Source of the DNA: Blastomussa wellsi
Taxonomy: Eukaryota > Cnidaria > Anthozoa > Scleractinia > Plerogyridae
Direction of reading: 5' to 3'
DNA length: 64,000 nt
NCBI GenBank assembly: GCA_947652115.1
Contig: OX393568.1
Span: 3,760,025-3,824,024, forward strand
The notes beneath the pieces were generated by a model. The model saw only the letters and a list, made by a program, of their open reading frames with translations, was not told where the DNA came from and ran no database searches. The position numbers were made by a program, and so were the translations under genes. Positions 24,161 to 37,000 of the stretch are shown one piece after another (positions within the stretch are counted from its first letter, which is position 1; each line of letters begins with the position of its first letter).

Positions 24161-24240
24161 TTATTCCACTCACGCTTGTTGGATATGAGATAGTTATAGC
24201 CAACCAGCCAACTCATATCCAACGCCCCTCGTGGAATAAT
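24161..24240. repeat. 80 bp hairpin
   Basis: ttattccactcacg...ttggatatgag pairs with ctcatatccaac...gtggaataat. The arms are about 30 bp and imperfect. Confidence 0.7.
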
Positions 24241-25188
24241 TGTTAAATATATGTAAAACTTTATTTCTTATAACTTTAACTCTTTTTTACTCAATATTTT
24301 CGAATTTCTTTTCTTCTAAGCCAGTCAAAAGGCACGGATAACCGTATATCAATAGCATAAACCTGTTAACTCGGCCTCAGTTTCTGATTGGGCAAACGGT
24401 GAAGAACCCAACTTAAATACGTCAATTAAATGTAAAACAAGAAAGGAAACTGTCTGTTTCATCTCAAGCACTCACTGCACACATTTGATTTTCAGAAGAA
24501 ACCAAACGCGGTGTCCAATTCGCGTACCGATTCGCCGTTCATTTGTTGTGGCACCACTAACTGTGTGGAACATGAAACGGCCGAATGATATCAGATTCAC
24601 CTTCAAGTAACATGATAAAAGCCAAACTAAAGTTAAACGTGGCTTTTCAAACATGCATCTATAATATGACGTTTAATTTTTTAACTACTCTAGTTCTAAC
24701 TGTTGCTAAAATTGTAAAGCGCCATATTTGAGCCTATGGGAAATGACGCTCTGAAAGTATTATCATTAACTTGTATTATTATATTTTTCATTTTCTTTCA
24801 TCATACCAGGTATACAAAAAATAAATAAAGTGAGTTTCAAAATGCATTATTTTCCCTACTGGTTTTTAAGTTTTTATCGGTGGATAAATGATGATATTAA
24901 GAACAATTCGAGAGTTTCCTTGTTTTACCTCTTACTAAATAACCGAGCGCGAGGGCCGAATATGGGGAATGCAACCTCGTTCCCAGGGTCTCTCATCTTC
25001 CCGCCCACCGGCTCGGAATGGCCAATGGTTCCCGTACACGATTCTCAGACGATCCAGATTGCCCGCAGTCACGCACTCGATCTCTGAAGAACGTTTTCGC
25101 AAAATTTGGTTTCTTTCAACGCGATGTTTCTGCCAAATGTCGAAATTTGAGTCTCGCAAAATGTACCTCTTTCAAGAATTAGCAATGG

Positions 25189-25540
25189 CCCGATTTATAC
25201 TAGAGACCCCGGGATTAGGCCTTTATAGATTATGGTAGTAAAAGTAGCATATTATGCTAGCATAATCTATAAAGGGCTATCCGGGATCACCCGTCAAGAC
25301 AGATCACCCGTTTAGACGGATCGTCCGTCTAGTATAAATACGGGACGAACTTTGTCTTGACGAATTATCCACCGTGATAGTTCGTCGGTGAAGACGAACT
25401 ATCGCGATATAAAACTGTCTGGACGGATGATCCGTCTGTTTACCCGTATTTAATTATACACAGACGATTTATCGGACAGATAACCGTTCTCAGCCCAAAT
25501 TCATCCCATACGGATGATCCGTCTCTAGTATAAATCGGGC
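25189..25540. mobile_element. 352 bp MITE with perfect 20 bp TIRs and AATG flanks
   Basis: The left end gcccgatttatactagagac and right end gtctctagtataaatcgggc are exact reverse complements. AATG occurs directly outside both ends (25185-25188 and 25541-25544), consistent with a 4 bp target-site duplication. Internal words such as gacggatgatccgtctg are themselves palindromic. There is no coding capacity, so it is non-autonomous. The superfamily cannot be assigned from the ends alone. Confidence 0.85.
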
Positions 25541-28031
25541 AATGTCTGTATTAACAATTTCTTTGAGCGATCAATTAGTATAGGCATATTTTCCTTAGCA
25601 GATCTGATCGTCGTTGACATGTCCACAGCGTTAATTTTGCAATCAATTTTTAGTTTCTTTCTCTTTTTATTATTTGCCATCTACCTGTCATTTTAATTTG
25701 GACAAGCCAGCTAAAGACATGTAATTTTAATAATAGCTGTAAGTGGCAGGTGCTTTAAAACCGAATAGACCGCGAATTATTCATTTTTGTTTTGTTTTAA
25801 GGCAGTGAAAAGGTTATGTAATGTAATTAAAATTTGTTGTGCTTTTTAATGATGAAAAATTAATGATTCGTCAAGTAACGGAGGGATTGTTGAGAAATAG
25901 AAGTAGTTTTTCTACGTTGAATGCGAGAAGATTGAAGCCCTCCCGTGATGTCAGTTATCTAGGATTTTCGTAAGGAGAAAAAGATTAAGGTAAGTTAAAT
26001 GCTATAAGTATAATGCTTTTTATAACATGAAAAATCAAGATATATTTAGATAAAGCTTGGATTTTTTCGTATGACGAAGCTCTCCAGCTCCAGAAAACGG
26101 GTTTGTGCATTTGACATGGCAGAATATATTTTTGTACCATATATATCCCGCACTCTAAATCCCGAGAAATTCTTCCTACCGCGCGCGCGGGTTCAATGCA
26201 ACCTATATATAAAATACCGAGCTTGGCGTCTGACAGCCCCTTATTTTATATTCTTTATTCCACTTTATATCGGAGCTTTATTGGGAAAGATCAATTAGAA
26301 AGGCGACTGAATGTTCCTTAAAACAAACAAACTTTGAAAGAGAAGGTGATTATAATTGAAAACCAGGGACGAAGCTGTTAAATTTCTTTTTGCATGACTC
26401 CAGCTTTTGCAACCGAAGGTGAGGCATATATTATTTTTAACTCATTTTCCGCGTAGCACAAAATTAAAGTGGGTCAAACAGCTGACTGCATTTCAAAACT
26501 CCATCATTCATGATACAAAAGAAATCAAGTGGCAACTTCGCACTAGTAGGCTTTATTCCATTCGCCTTTTTCAGTCTGTTTAATTATGGGGGAGAGGGTA
26601 ATTATTTGAAAAACTATAATTGCTGACGTCCCGGCGAGAATTTCTACTTGAGCAAGAGCTTTCTTTTAAAAACAAGTAGATACTTCGTTAGCAATTAAAG
26701 CATCGAAAGCATAACTCAAAAAACATATCATAATAACAAATAATTTTCCAATCCACTGTGTTTGAATTTTGAGCCTGAATGATTTTCGCCACTTAAAAGC
26801 AAACTGAAGAGAGAGAAAGTGGTCAAAAATTATTTTCTTCAATGATGATAACCATCTTTACTGCTAAACTAGGAACCTTTGATCGCAGCGTAAACAAATA
26901 AACGTTTCCAAAATTTTAAAGAAAGAGAATATATTTTTCAATATGGCGAAGCCGATATTGCAAATTTTTCTTTCCTGTGCACATTAAGTTTATAAATCTT
27001 TTTCGTAAAGAAGCAAGCCGTACAAGGCAAGCGCGTCACCAATATGGCTATTTTTGTCAATGCCCGGAAACATGTTTAATTCAGAAAACACTTTGTTAAA
27101 AATGCAGGGTACATGCCTAGTCATCATGAGTCCATTCTTTAAAAATACATTCTGTAATTCTTCCGTTAATCCGTTAATATATACGATATAATACCACGTT
27201 TCTGTTATTGAAAAAAGAAAAAAGCGAAAGAAATGCTAGAAGGAAGGCGCCCAAACAATAAAACGTGTTTCAGTGGGAAAGTTTATTGACAAAGAGAAAG
27301 GGTCATTGAATTGATTATGCCAAGGAATTAATACGGTGCTTGACAAAGGCTTTCAATATACTGCACGCTAACCGCGCCACATGAATCGTGGGGACTGGTG
27401 CCAAATGCAGCAAATACAGCATGAAATTGAGGGAAGTGAAGGATAAAACTTTTGCCTCGCTCTCATGCTCGCTCCCAGGGCCTCTTCTTATTTACAACGA
27501 GATATGAGGTTGGTGTTACCCGTATTGCATCATGTTTACAGTTAATAAGCACTAATTTTGCAGTTAAACAAATTAGAACTTGCGCAAAACGACAGAATGT
27601 TGATGGTCAGTCGCAGTCTTGAATATTGCATGTTTTTGGTCAGTGATGACCAAACCGTGAACGAGGTGGCTCAATGATGCTCCTTTCTGCTAAAACTCTG
27701 CAATAGACATGTTAGTTAAAAATAGAATTTAAGCTGGTTTTTCGCTGTCATAAAAATTCCAGTAAGTTTATGTTTCCCATAATTTTTTGTGTTGCATATG
27801 TAATATTCTAATTTTCCAGCCTCGTTCCCAGTCGTCCCAGGCGAGATCACCTACCTCACCAGTAAAAGCTTGATGATTCGTGCTCGTTTCCAAGCCTCCT
27901 TCGCTCACTCGCATAACGCAGTGACTTGGGGACGAGGCTTCTAATTTTCCACTTTCAGTTACTTTTACCTAAATTTCCATTATTTTTTCACACAGATCTC
28001 GTTCAGACACTGGAAAAGAAATCGAATTAAA

Positions 28032-29039
28032 ATGTGCACGGGTGATGAAACTCAGATGAACTTGACTGAAGTATTTGCCTTGCAGCTGGCAACGAGAAGC
28101 AAAGCCGAGGTGTTTATACAACTCGTTGTGGCACTTGTAGTGGGTCTAATCGGCGTGGCTGGTAATATCTTGGTTTTGCTGGCCATTTTTAAAACTCCAT
28201 CTCTTAGAACTGTTTCTAACTATAACGTTGCTTCTCTGAGCCTTTTTGAGTTGGTAATATCTTTTTGCGGATTGATTTGTTTTCCAAACGCGGTTATAAC
28301 TGGAAAATGGAAATTTGGTGACGCATCGTGTCAATTCGTCGGTTTTGCCACAGCTATGCTAGCCACCGGGTCGATTTATGCCATGACTCTAATCGCCATT
28401 AATCGATACTTCCTCATGGTCAAATCGAACCTTCATCGGAGATACTTTACAAAGAGGAACGTTTATATATCAATTGCTATGTCGTGGATCTTGGCGACAA
28501 ATTTCCCTTTGTCCTACGTCCTTCAAGGAAACAGTTTTGAATTTCATTCCGGCAAGGCAATCTGCATCTTCAATGTGGAAAAGTTGAACCTGGTCCACGC
28601 TTTTCTAACTGGCTTTTTCAATATTCAATTTCCATACATCGCCATCTCTTTTTCGTATTTCAAAATTTATCAGAAAGTGAAACTGCACAACGCACAATTG
28701 AGGTGCCCGGAAACAGGAATAGTCAGCGGTAACAGAATATCAGCCAGGGATATAAGAATCACGAAAATATTATTTGCTATGGTGTTTGCATACGCGTTTT
28801 CGTGGGCTCCATTTTATGCCATTGATCTCATGGGAGTGTTTTGTGGACAATACTTTGCTCCTCGTCTCGTGTATGTGTTTTACAGCCTCGTAGTCGGTAG
28901 CACTGCTGCAGTGAGTCCAATACTCTATGGGGCATTTAACAGGGAGGTGAGAAGTGAAATTATTAAACTGTTGAAAACTTTGCAATGTTCTTCCGTTGGA
29001 CGATTTAGAAGAGCAAAAGTTGCGATCACTCGAACATAA
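28032..29039 (+). CDS. Class A GPCR 2, intronless, with atypical core motifs
   Basis: 335-residue, single-exon seven-transmembrane receptor, paralogous to the receptor at 22447. Shared features are GN in TM1 (N45), NRYF at the end of TM3, (N/S)RISARDI or KISAKDL before TM6, and FNRE after TM7. Three landmark residues differ from the class consensus: TM2 has Glu73 where Asp is nearly invariant, TM6 reads SWAP instead of CWxP, and TM7 reads SPILY (Ser295) instead of NPxxY. An N-terminal NLT (residues 10-12) is a possible glycosylation site. The open frame is intact and full length, so this is unlikely to be a simple pseudogene. The ligand is unknown. AATAAA at 29094-29099 lies 55 bases past the stop. 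Confidence 0.88.
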   Translation: MCTGDETQMNLTEVFALQLATRSKAEVFIQLVVALVVGLIGVAGNILVLLAIFKTPSLRTVSNYNVASLSLFELVISFCGLICFPNAVITGKWKFGDASCQFVGFATAMLATGSIYAMTLIAINRYFLMVKSNLHRRYFTKRNVYISIAMSWILATNFPLSYVLQGNSFEFHSGKAICIFNVEKLNLVHAFLTGFFNIQFPYIAISFSYFKIYQKVKLHNAQLRCPETGIVSGNRISARDIRITKILFAMVFAYAFSWAPFYAIDLMGVFCGQYFAPRLVYVFYSLVVGSTAAVSPILYGAFNREVRSEIIKLLKTLQCSSVGRFRRAKVAITRT

Positions 29040-29129
29040 TGGAACCTGATGCGACGGAAGTGAATTTCTCTTTGTCCTTGGTCGGATAAAAAAAATAAAA
29101 TAAATAAAATATCCTTTGGACCGATATAT

Positions 29130-29400
29130 CTGTGGCCCTCGGATCAGTCCCTATCGAATTGGAATTTAGAAGTGTTGGATTTTGTGGAGTGAGGAAAATC
29201 GGAGAACCCGGAGAAAAATCCTCGGAGCAAGGACGAGAACCAACAACAAACTCAACCCACATCGGACGCCGGGTCAGGCTCGATTACCAGCCGCTGTTCG
29301 GGAATCGGAGCCCGCGCTCCTCCCCGACCACACGAATGAAGACCGGACTCGAGAGAGCGGCGGAGATCGAGCCTAGTGAGAGGCCAGCTTTTAAAGTCTA
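29130..29400. repeat. Dispersed repeat related to 46170-46430 and ~54058-54110
   Basis: Words such as ggaatttagaagtgttgg and accaacaacaaactcaaccc are shared with 46170-46430. The word ctcgagagagcggcgga is mirrored near 54075. An open frame (29132-29563) crosses it but lacks any recognisable domain, so I leave it uncalled. Confidence 0.55.
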
Positions 29401-30417
29401 TCTTTGGATCGGAGTGCTTAAACCATTCCCATTTCCTGAAGGAGGCAGTATAAAATACATCGAAACGAACGAAAAGGACGACGGGAGGCAATATATAGTT
29501 GATGAACACTGTCCATTTATGGGAACGGACAATACAAAGGAACCGAATCCTGGCTGGATCTGATCAGCAAATGTAGCGAAATAAAAGAACTGAAAACAGA
29601 AAGGCTGACCATACGGTTGGGATTATTTAACTCAGTATGTTTTTTCTTTCCAATATTTCGTTAGGCATGGCCTGACTTCTTCAGGGATTTCATCCAACAA
29701 GCGATAGAAAATTGACACTTAAACCTTAAAATAGCTCATTTTTCATACCACATTTTGTTATATTGTCATTCGTTTGTCTATTCCAACGGTTAGTTTTTTA
29801 TTGTAATATTATAGCCTATTGTCTTGGTTGTTCAAATTGTAACGATTTTTCTTAGGTTGAATCAAATCCCTGACAGGGCCCGCGGAGCGGATTTTCAAGT
29901 TGGAGCGGGGGGGGGGGGGGGGTGGGGGCTAATGCGAACTTTTAGCGTGAGCTGACTAGGGTAGTCCGGGGAGAAAATTTGAAATAAAAGTCTTCTGAAA
30001 TGGCAAGAAATGGATCTAAAACTGCCAAAAGTGAAGTTAATTTTTAATTCTTATAAAACAACGAGTAACAAACTGGCCTTCACGTTTGAACAAATTTAAA
30101 ATAGACTCACTTCTAAGCTAAACCCAACAGACGCAACGGTTGACTGACTCGGTGATGCGGAGTTTCTACCTCTTGTGGTTGAGAGGGGACCGTTGGGCTA
30201 TGTGGTTGTTCAACCGTGGGTTTTTAAGCTTGAATATCAGTTAATTTATCGGCAATTGGCTTATCCAGTGATGAAATTTCATCTTCGTACTCAACTAAAA
30301 CCATGGCGCCGAGAAACACTGATCCAAGAACGAGTGAAAATAGAAACACGAGTTTGAATGCCATTATAAACTAGACTGGGATATCCTCCTTTATCTCCTT
30401 TTTACTTTTCTATGGAT
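29400..30417. other. Intergenic spacer
   Basis: No gene recognised between GPCR 2 and SUGT1. A poly(G) tract occurs at about 29908-29925. Confidence 0.45.
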
Positions 30418-30920
30418 TTGTGAATAGTCCCGCGAAAAAAACGTGCCGCGAAATTAAAGACCCGCGAAAAAAGGTGCCGCGAAATTAAAGTCCCGCGACA
30501 AAAAGTTGCCGCGAAAATTGAAGACGCGAAATTTAGCTACCTTTAATAAAAACTTTATTTAAGTTTCCGTCTGCTAGGGATGCACATGCGAAAAAATGTA
30601 ATAGAAATCTGCAAAACCTCTGCAACAAACCGGATCAGTAAATTATTCAGAAAGCAAACTACAAACGGCAGACTGATCCTGACGGCGAAAGCGATGAAAA
30701 ATAAAATAAAACAGCTAATATAGGTCAATATATTTAAAAGAAATTTGTCCGATATTTCAGTTTGCAAGACAAACCTTCTTCAGACCTCCTCAGTAGATTT
30801 TCGGAAGCGTCGACCTCCGCAAAATACAGAAATGGAAGTTTAAAAAACGAGCACCAGTTACCTGATTCGCGAAATTCGTCAAAATTGCGAAATTTAAGTC
30901 CCGCGAAATATTTCCGCTCC
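30418..30920. repeat. Repeat rich in ccgcgaaatta words
   Basis: Bases 30430-30535 consist of successive ccgcgaaa/gtgccgcgaaattaa units. The same word returns at 30865-30915 (gcgaaatttaagtcccgcga). The two ends may bracket one inserted element of about 500 bp 5' of SUGT1. Confidence 0.55.
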
Positions 30921-31029
30921 AAATTAGATATGTGTGAAAGATGTCCATTTTGCATGCATTGCATGCGAACAAATAAACTGGCTAGGACACCAAGGCAGAA
31001 GGCTGGGTTACATGGTACACTGTATCAAA

Positions 31030-34000
31030 ATGGCGGCCACCGACCTTGTAAGGTACGCGTATCTATCCTGCAAGTCATGTCGTTAAAAACTGTTGGATTG
31101 TTACATTTGATATATTATTTATAGGGAGGGGAATGAAGCTTTTGTTGATGACGATTTTGAACTCGCCGTCAAGGTAGGTATAATTTTATACGTGTCAACT
31201 CATAGCTGTACACGAATTTGACAATGATGTACAAAATGTCAGAAGAAACCCTAACGTTTCATTTAAACTCTAGGAATTTCCATGCATACAAGCTATGCCC
31301 TGAAAAATGAATTTAAATCTAAAAAAAAAAGGGAAAAATATTATGAAAGGCATAAGATTTAGCCACTTAAGACTTGATTACAATTACAGGCCCTGTTAGC
31401 CAGGCTGGTTTGCCTTGTCAGCTAACCGGGCTGCTGACCTGCTTGTCATGTAATTGCGAAGTTGCTTTTTGTTGCATTTAACAGGGGTGCCACGATCTCG
31501 GCAAACTGAAACGAGCCCAGCTCATGTAATCAGGTCATTAATAGAGCAACATATTATGTTGCTTAAATTGTTTTGCAGAAATACTCAGCTGCTATAGAAC
31601 TGAATGCATATGATGCTGACATCTACTTGAAAAGGGCAGCAGCTTTTATGAAGCTAGCAAATTATCAAGGTAATCCCCAGGGCTCAAATTAAGTCCTGTC
31701 TGGGCAATGAAATAGACTCAGTTTACTACATGCAAATAGATCAACAACTCTGTTGTGATTTACCTGCACTTTACGCAATCATGTATCTGGTGTGGGCTCC
31801 CTCCTGACTCTTCTCCAACTGTCACTGAGTTATAAAAGCTGCGATCTTAAAACCCAATTAAATGCCAGTTTAAAATATTAACGCCGGATCTGCCATGCCA
31901 AGTTTGAATAAACACCACAGTGTTTGATTGAGGTCCCGACGTCCATAAAGGCGGTGGCAAATGATGACACATTGTTGCGGACAAATTTTTTCCTGTTTGC
32001 CCATGCGTGCAACATTGTTGCAGACACTAAAATGTTTCTGATCTTGTTCAGAAACATGTTGTGTCTGCAACAAATGTTTCTGCGTTTACGCACGGAACAA
32101 ATCATTATGAGCAACACTATGTCCTCATTTGCCACCGCCTTATGGTCCGGTATTTATTTTAATCTCAGAACTGAATCTCTTCGAAAAATAGGTTTAATCA
32201 TTTAGTTTCACGGGCAAACATGCTCTAACAGTTTACGTTACCTGCATATCCAACAAACTACCAAGATGGTGGTATTTTGGCTTTTTTTTGCCTGAAATTT
32301 CCTTTTCAGGTCTTTGTTCCAGTAGTGTTATGGCTGCTTAAACTCATCGCTAATGATGAGCTTGGGAGCTGGTGCCTTAAAGGATAGTGGGGGCCAAAAG
32401 CAAGCAGCAGAGAGGAGGTATCCATGGCAACCCTGGAAGCAGGAACCACCCCTCAAGCAACCCACTAACCGACACCGTCACACCGATAAAGCAATCAGTG
32501 GAGATAGTTACCTATGATAATACTTACCTGACAAGAACACTTACAATCCTGCCCGCCACTCAATAGGGAGGGTGGAGAGGGAGCGAGAATCTGCAGCTAT
32601 CAGCAAAAATGATCCCAGACGATCAGCAAGCACTTATTGCGATAATCCAATACGATCAGCAAGCAAAGTGACAATGCAAATGCAACACTAACCACGAACA
32701 CAAAAACAGCCCTGCAAAAACCCCCGAGGGCACCCCGAAGGTCACGTACTACAAAGGCGGAGACTGCTCCACTCAAGTTTAACTTTATCTAAATGATATT
32801 TAGCCACATAAATAGTGCAGAAATAATATAATTTGGTTTTATCAACTGGGTTGATAATTTGAATTGGCCAACGTAAAGGGATTTGAGGGCTGACATTTCG
32901 AGCATTAGCCCTTCGTCAGAGCCTTGCTTAATAAACACTAGGCCCAGAATAAATGTTGGGTTCAAATAAACTCCAGGTCAACAAGGCCGAGTTTTAAATA
33001 ATCGCCGGGGTGTTTAATCAAGAAAATAGGGCAATAATTTTTAATATTTCTTAGTAATAATTATTACGATGGACTAATATCAGAATTACTGTACAGTTGC
33101 TTTTGTCTGATAATTTTATTTGTACAGCTGCTGGTGCAGATGCCTCATCAGCTACCAGTTTACAGCCTGAAAATTGTAAGGCACACACAAGAAAAGGGTA
33201 AGGAAATATCAATTCACTATAGAGGCTCTGTTATGGTTAAACATTTGTCAGGTGACACAGCATTGAAGGATTGACAAAATGATGATAACATCAAGATTTG
33301 CATTTAGTTTCAGCAGTTGTTTCAAAATAATCTGACAGGAAAGGGTTTGAAATTCAGAATGGTGACATGCCCCACCCCCTTATAACGGAGCTTCAACATA
33401 AAATTATTGAGTAATAAAAATACTCAGTAATAACTCCTTTTCAAGAAATACACACTTCACACACTATTATTTTTAAATCAATGCTACAACAGAGGGCATG
33501 CCTGCAACTAGCAATAGCTAATCTAGGCGGGCCATTCCTTAATAGCCGGATTAAAAAGGTATACAAAAACAAATAAATGAAAAGGGAAAAATACAGTATT
33601 GAGTAAAAAAAGGAAAAACTATTTCATTGACCTAATTTAAAATATTTAAGGTGCAGCTACTGTTTATGTTAGTTAGAAGAGGACAGAACAGGAGAACTAG
33701 CACCAGAAATAGTACCAGAACTTAACTTAACTTAACTTATCTAAATAAGAGTCTTGTGAACCTAACCTTGTGATCACAATGTAAATAATGTTTTAATTGG
33801 TCTTATTAATTTCCAGAATGGCATTTTTTCACCTTGAAAATTTCACATCGGCCAAAGAAGCATTTTCAGATGCATTAAAACTTGACAGTAAGCAGCTTAA
33901 ATATTTTCTTCTTCCTTACAATTTGGATGTTACAAGTCTAAGACCATAATTGAAGGTCTTTTGTTTCCATTGTCTTTTTCTTGCAGGGGAAAATAAAGAA

Positions 34001-37000
34001 TTAAAGATGTGGATTAGAAAGTGTGATGCTGAAATGGACTGTGAGTGTTCGCTCCCTTATTCTAAGTTTGCTATTATATTTTAATAGCTTTTGAACTATG
34101 CATCTAGTGTACCTTAATTTTATTGATGATATGATAGTGCTGAAAATAAGGCAAAATCCCATTTTCCATTTCACTAGTGGCAGCCAATGAAGCAAACCTT
34201 GGAGAAAATTCATCCGAAATGGTAAATAGTCCACCATTTTCCATTATTTTATTAATTGTAGTAGATAAATATTATGCAAAATCAATATAATTGGGTTTTA
34301 AATTTGTTTTTGTCTTGAAAGTTGTCAAACTGATTTCATTGCCATACTACCGGTATGTAATAATTATATGAAAATAACAGTCAGATTGTTGTTGAAAATT
34401 TCCAAACCAAAAACAGATGAGCATATGAGATACACAAAGCGTTCTATCTTACATCAATGAATTACAACAGTTTTTCAGGGCTTGCTTGTCCAAGATCGAC
34501 AAGACAATTTATTTTAGTAGATTTTCATACCTGATAATTAACTTAAATTGACACTCACCAAACCAAGTGACTTGGTTGCCCATGCAGGTCATCTGCAACT
34601 GCTGACTACATGTAAATCATGATTTTAAAATAAAAAAGGTAAACTACAACAAGTATGTAGCTGCCCAGTGCAATTCGATTGTAAGTTGCTTACCTGAAGA
34701 GCAAGGCCGCCGACTGGTTAGCTCAGTCCGTAGAGCGCCAGACTACTGTGCGGGAGGTCTTGGGTTCGAGTCCCAAGACCGGACCAACACTCAGGGTCTC
34801 AAAATAACTGATGAGAATGTGCTGCCTTTGTAACTAAAAAGCTGCAAATGGTTAGATGTTCTAGTCTTCTTGGATAAGGACAATAAACTGTAGGTCCTGT
34901 CTCCTGCATCTTCAATGTTACAGGTCAGCAGAGGACGTTAAAGAACCCATGCACTTATTGCAAAGAGTAGGTGTTGTGGTCTACTCTGCTGGTTGGGTTG
35001 GGTGAGATCACGAGTGGACTGATAGCGGCTGCCATGGGCGCCTTTACATGCTGTCGTCTGATCTCACCCTGATTAGATATGTAAAGTGGCCCTGAAAAGC
35101 CCCATGTGGGAGTGGTCAATCACGTTCAAAGTTCAAATATCAAATGTTTTAAATTTTTAACCCTCAGTCAGTTTTACTTGTAATGTTGGTATAGCTTGTG
35201 GTTGGTATGGCAAGTGGAGAGGATTCACAACCAGAGAAAAGCGTGAGGGCTGATGCAGCTAGCAAAGCTACTGAACCGATTCCCATTAATGAGACAGCTT
35301 CCACTACTGCTGAGTCAGCACCTGTTACAGATCCATCTACATCAGGGTCTTCTGTTACTGATGTTCAGTCTAATCAAGAACATCCTCAACCAAAACCAGC
35401 AGCTCCTAAACCACGGTACATTTAAAAGACCTTGAAGTTATCTTTTGCCAGTAATTAAACAGACTCTTTCTTGGGTATTACCATATAGTTGAAAGTTTAA
35501 GATGCAGATAAAAATATAGTAAAAATCTAATAAAAGTAAAGAAAACTAAATACCTATGTACCTTGATTCGATCCTTATCAATGAAACTCAATTTAATACA
35601 CTGATTGCAAGTAGTAAAACAGTTTATCTTAAGCACAATGCAGTAAAACTTCATTTCTCCACTCTTTTGTTTATTTTTTCAGTTCTTCAGTCAGTCATTC
35701 ATTCATTCATTCATTCATTCAGTCAGTCAGTTAGTAGAATGTTTGGTCTGTCTGTCTGTCTGTCAGTCAGTCAGTCAGTTAGTCAGTAATTCAGTGAGTC
35801 AGTAAATCAGTCAATTAATTTATGTATCAATCATTCAGTGAAAATGTTATTGTTGCAGATATGATTGGTACCAAACAGAAACCCATGTCATTGTAACGTT
35901 AATGATCAAGAACACAAAACAGGAAAATGTCAGTGTGGAATACAGTGACAAAACTGTAAGTTGAAGCTATTGAGTAATGAAAATTGAGTTATTCATTATG
36001 TTTTTTTTTACTTTTTAGCCACACATTCATGTCCAAATTTACAACCATACAGTGGACATGTACAAAGTGTCGTGTCTAACTCAGTCTGTTTTGGTTTATT
36101 TTGCAATGTAAGTGCCATTTCTGTGGTTACAACTGTATATGGAATTTTGATTAGATATCTACATTAACCATAGTATAACCAATTAGCTGTGTTTAATTGG
36201 AAATCCATGAATCTGATTGGTTATCCACAGCAGTGGTTTTAATAAAATTTGAAGTAGACAACCAGTTTGAGTAGACTGAGTAACCAACTTCAAATTTATG
36301 AAAAAAAAGTACCTGGTGATGCTTTTCGTTGGCTTTTGGTGCTTATTGAAATTAGCACTGGTTATCCCATTGTATTATAATATGCATGTTGGTCTTGAAA
36401 GGAAAAACTATGTTCTTGATTGGTTTGAAACTGCAAATTTTTTCATAGAAGATTTTTGCTTTGTAAAACCACCATTAATTAATTAATTATAATAATTAAT
36501 CAAAAATAATAAAAATTTATTCAGGGATTTTTACTGTGATGAACATTAATGTTAAGGTGGTCGCAAACGGAGACACATTGTTGCAGACATATCGAACGTT
36601 GCCGACACAAATGTTTCCCTGTTTGCCCGCATGCGCAACATTGTTGCGGACACAAATTTTGTATCCGAGACAAAAAATGTTTCTGATTTTGTTCAGAAAC
36701 AATTTGTGTCCGCAACAAATGTTTCCGTGTTTGCATGTGCAACAAATCATCATGAACAACAATGTGTCCGCGACAATGTGTCCTTGTTTGCCACTGCCTT
36801 TAGTACAGTCAGATTTATAATTCACCTTATTGTTACTGAATGTAGAGTTGTTTGATTATTTGTCAGTTGAGTGCTACAGTGAAGCTCCCAAGTGGAAGTG
36901 AATTCAGTTTAGAACTGGACCTTGCTCATGCTATAGTTCCTGCACAGTGTAAAACAAGAATCATGTCCACCAAGGTAAAACAAATTTAGTGCCAAATATT

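Larger units (their letters stand above)
23458..28031. other. Intergenic region between the two GPCRs
   Basis: About 4.6 kb, AT-rich, with no recognised gene. It holds foldbacks near 23878-23997 (aacttgcgcgag paired with ctcgcgcaagtt), a hairpin at 24161-24240, a MITE at 25189-25540, and an inverted-repeat fragment at ~27820-27945 (gcctcgttcccag paired loosely with ggggacgaggct). Bases 23530-23690 carry repeated ccgaagatttcg words. Confidence 0.5.

Noticed and set aside
29132..29563. 143-codon open frame downstream of GPCR 2
   Set aside because: It overlaps a dispersed repeat that also occurs at 46170-46430, has no recognisable domain, and begins just after the GPCR 2 poly(A) signal.
34717..34790. 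A functional tRNA gene
   Set aside because: A and B boxes are clear but the 5' acceptor strand does not pair with the 3' strand, and a long SINE body follows directly.
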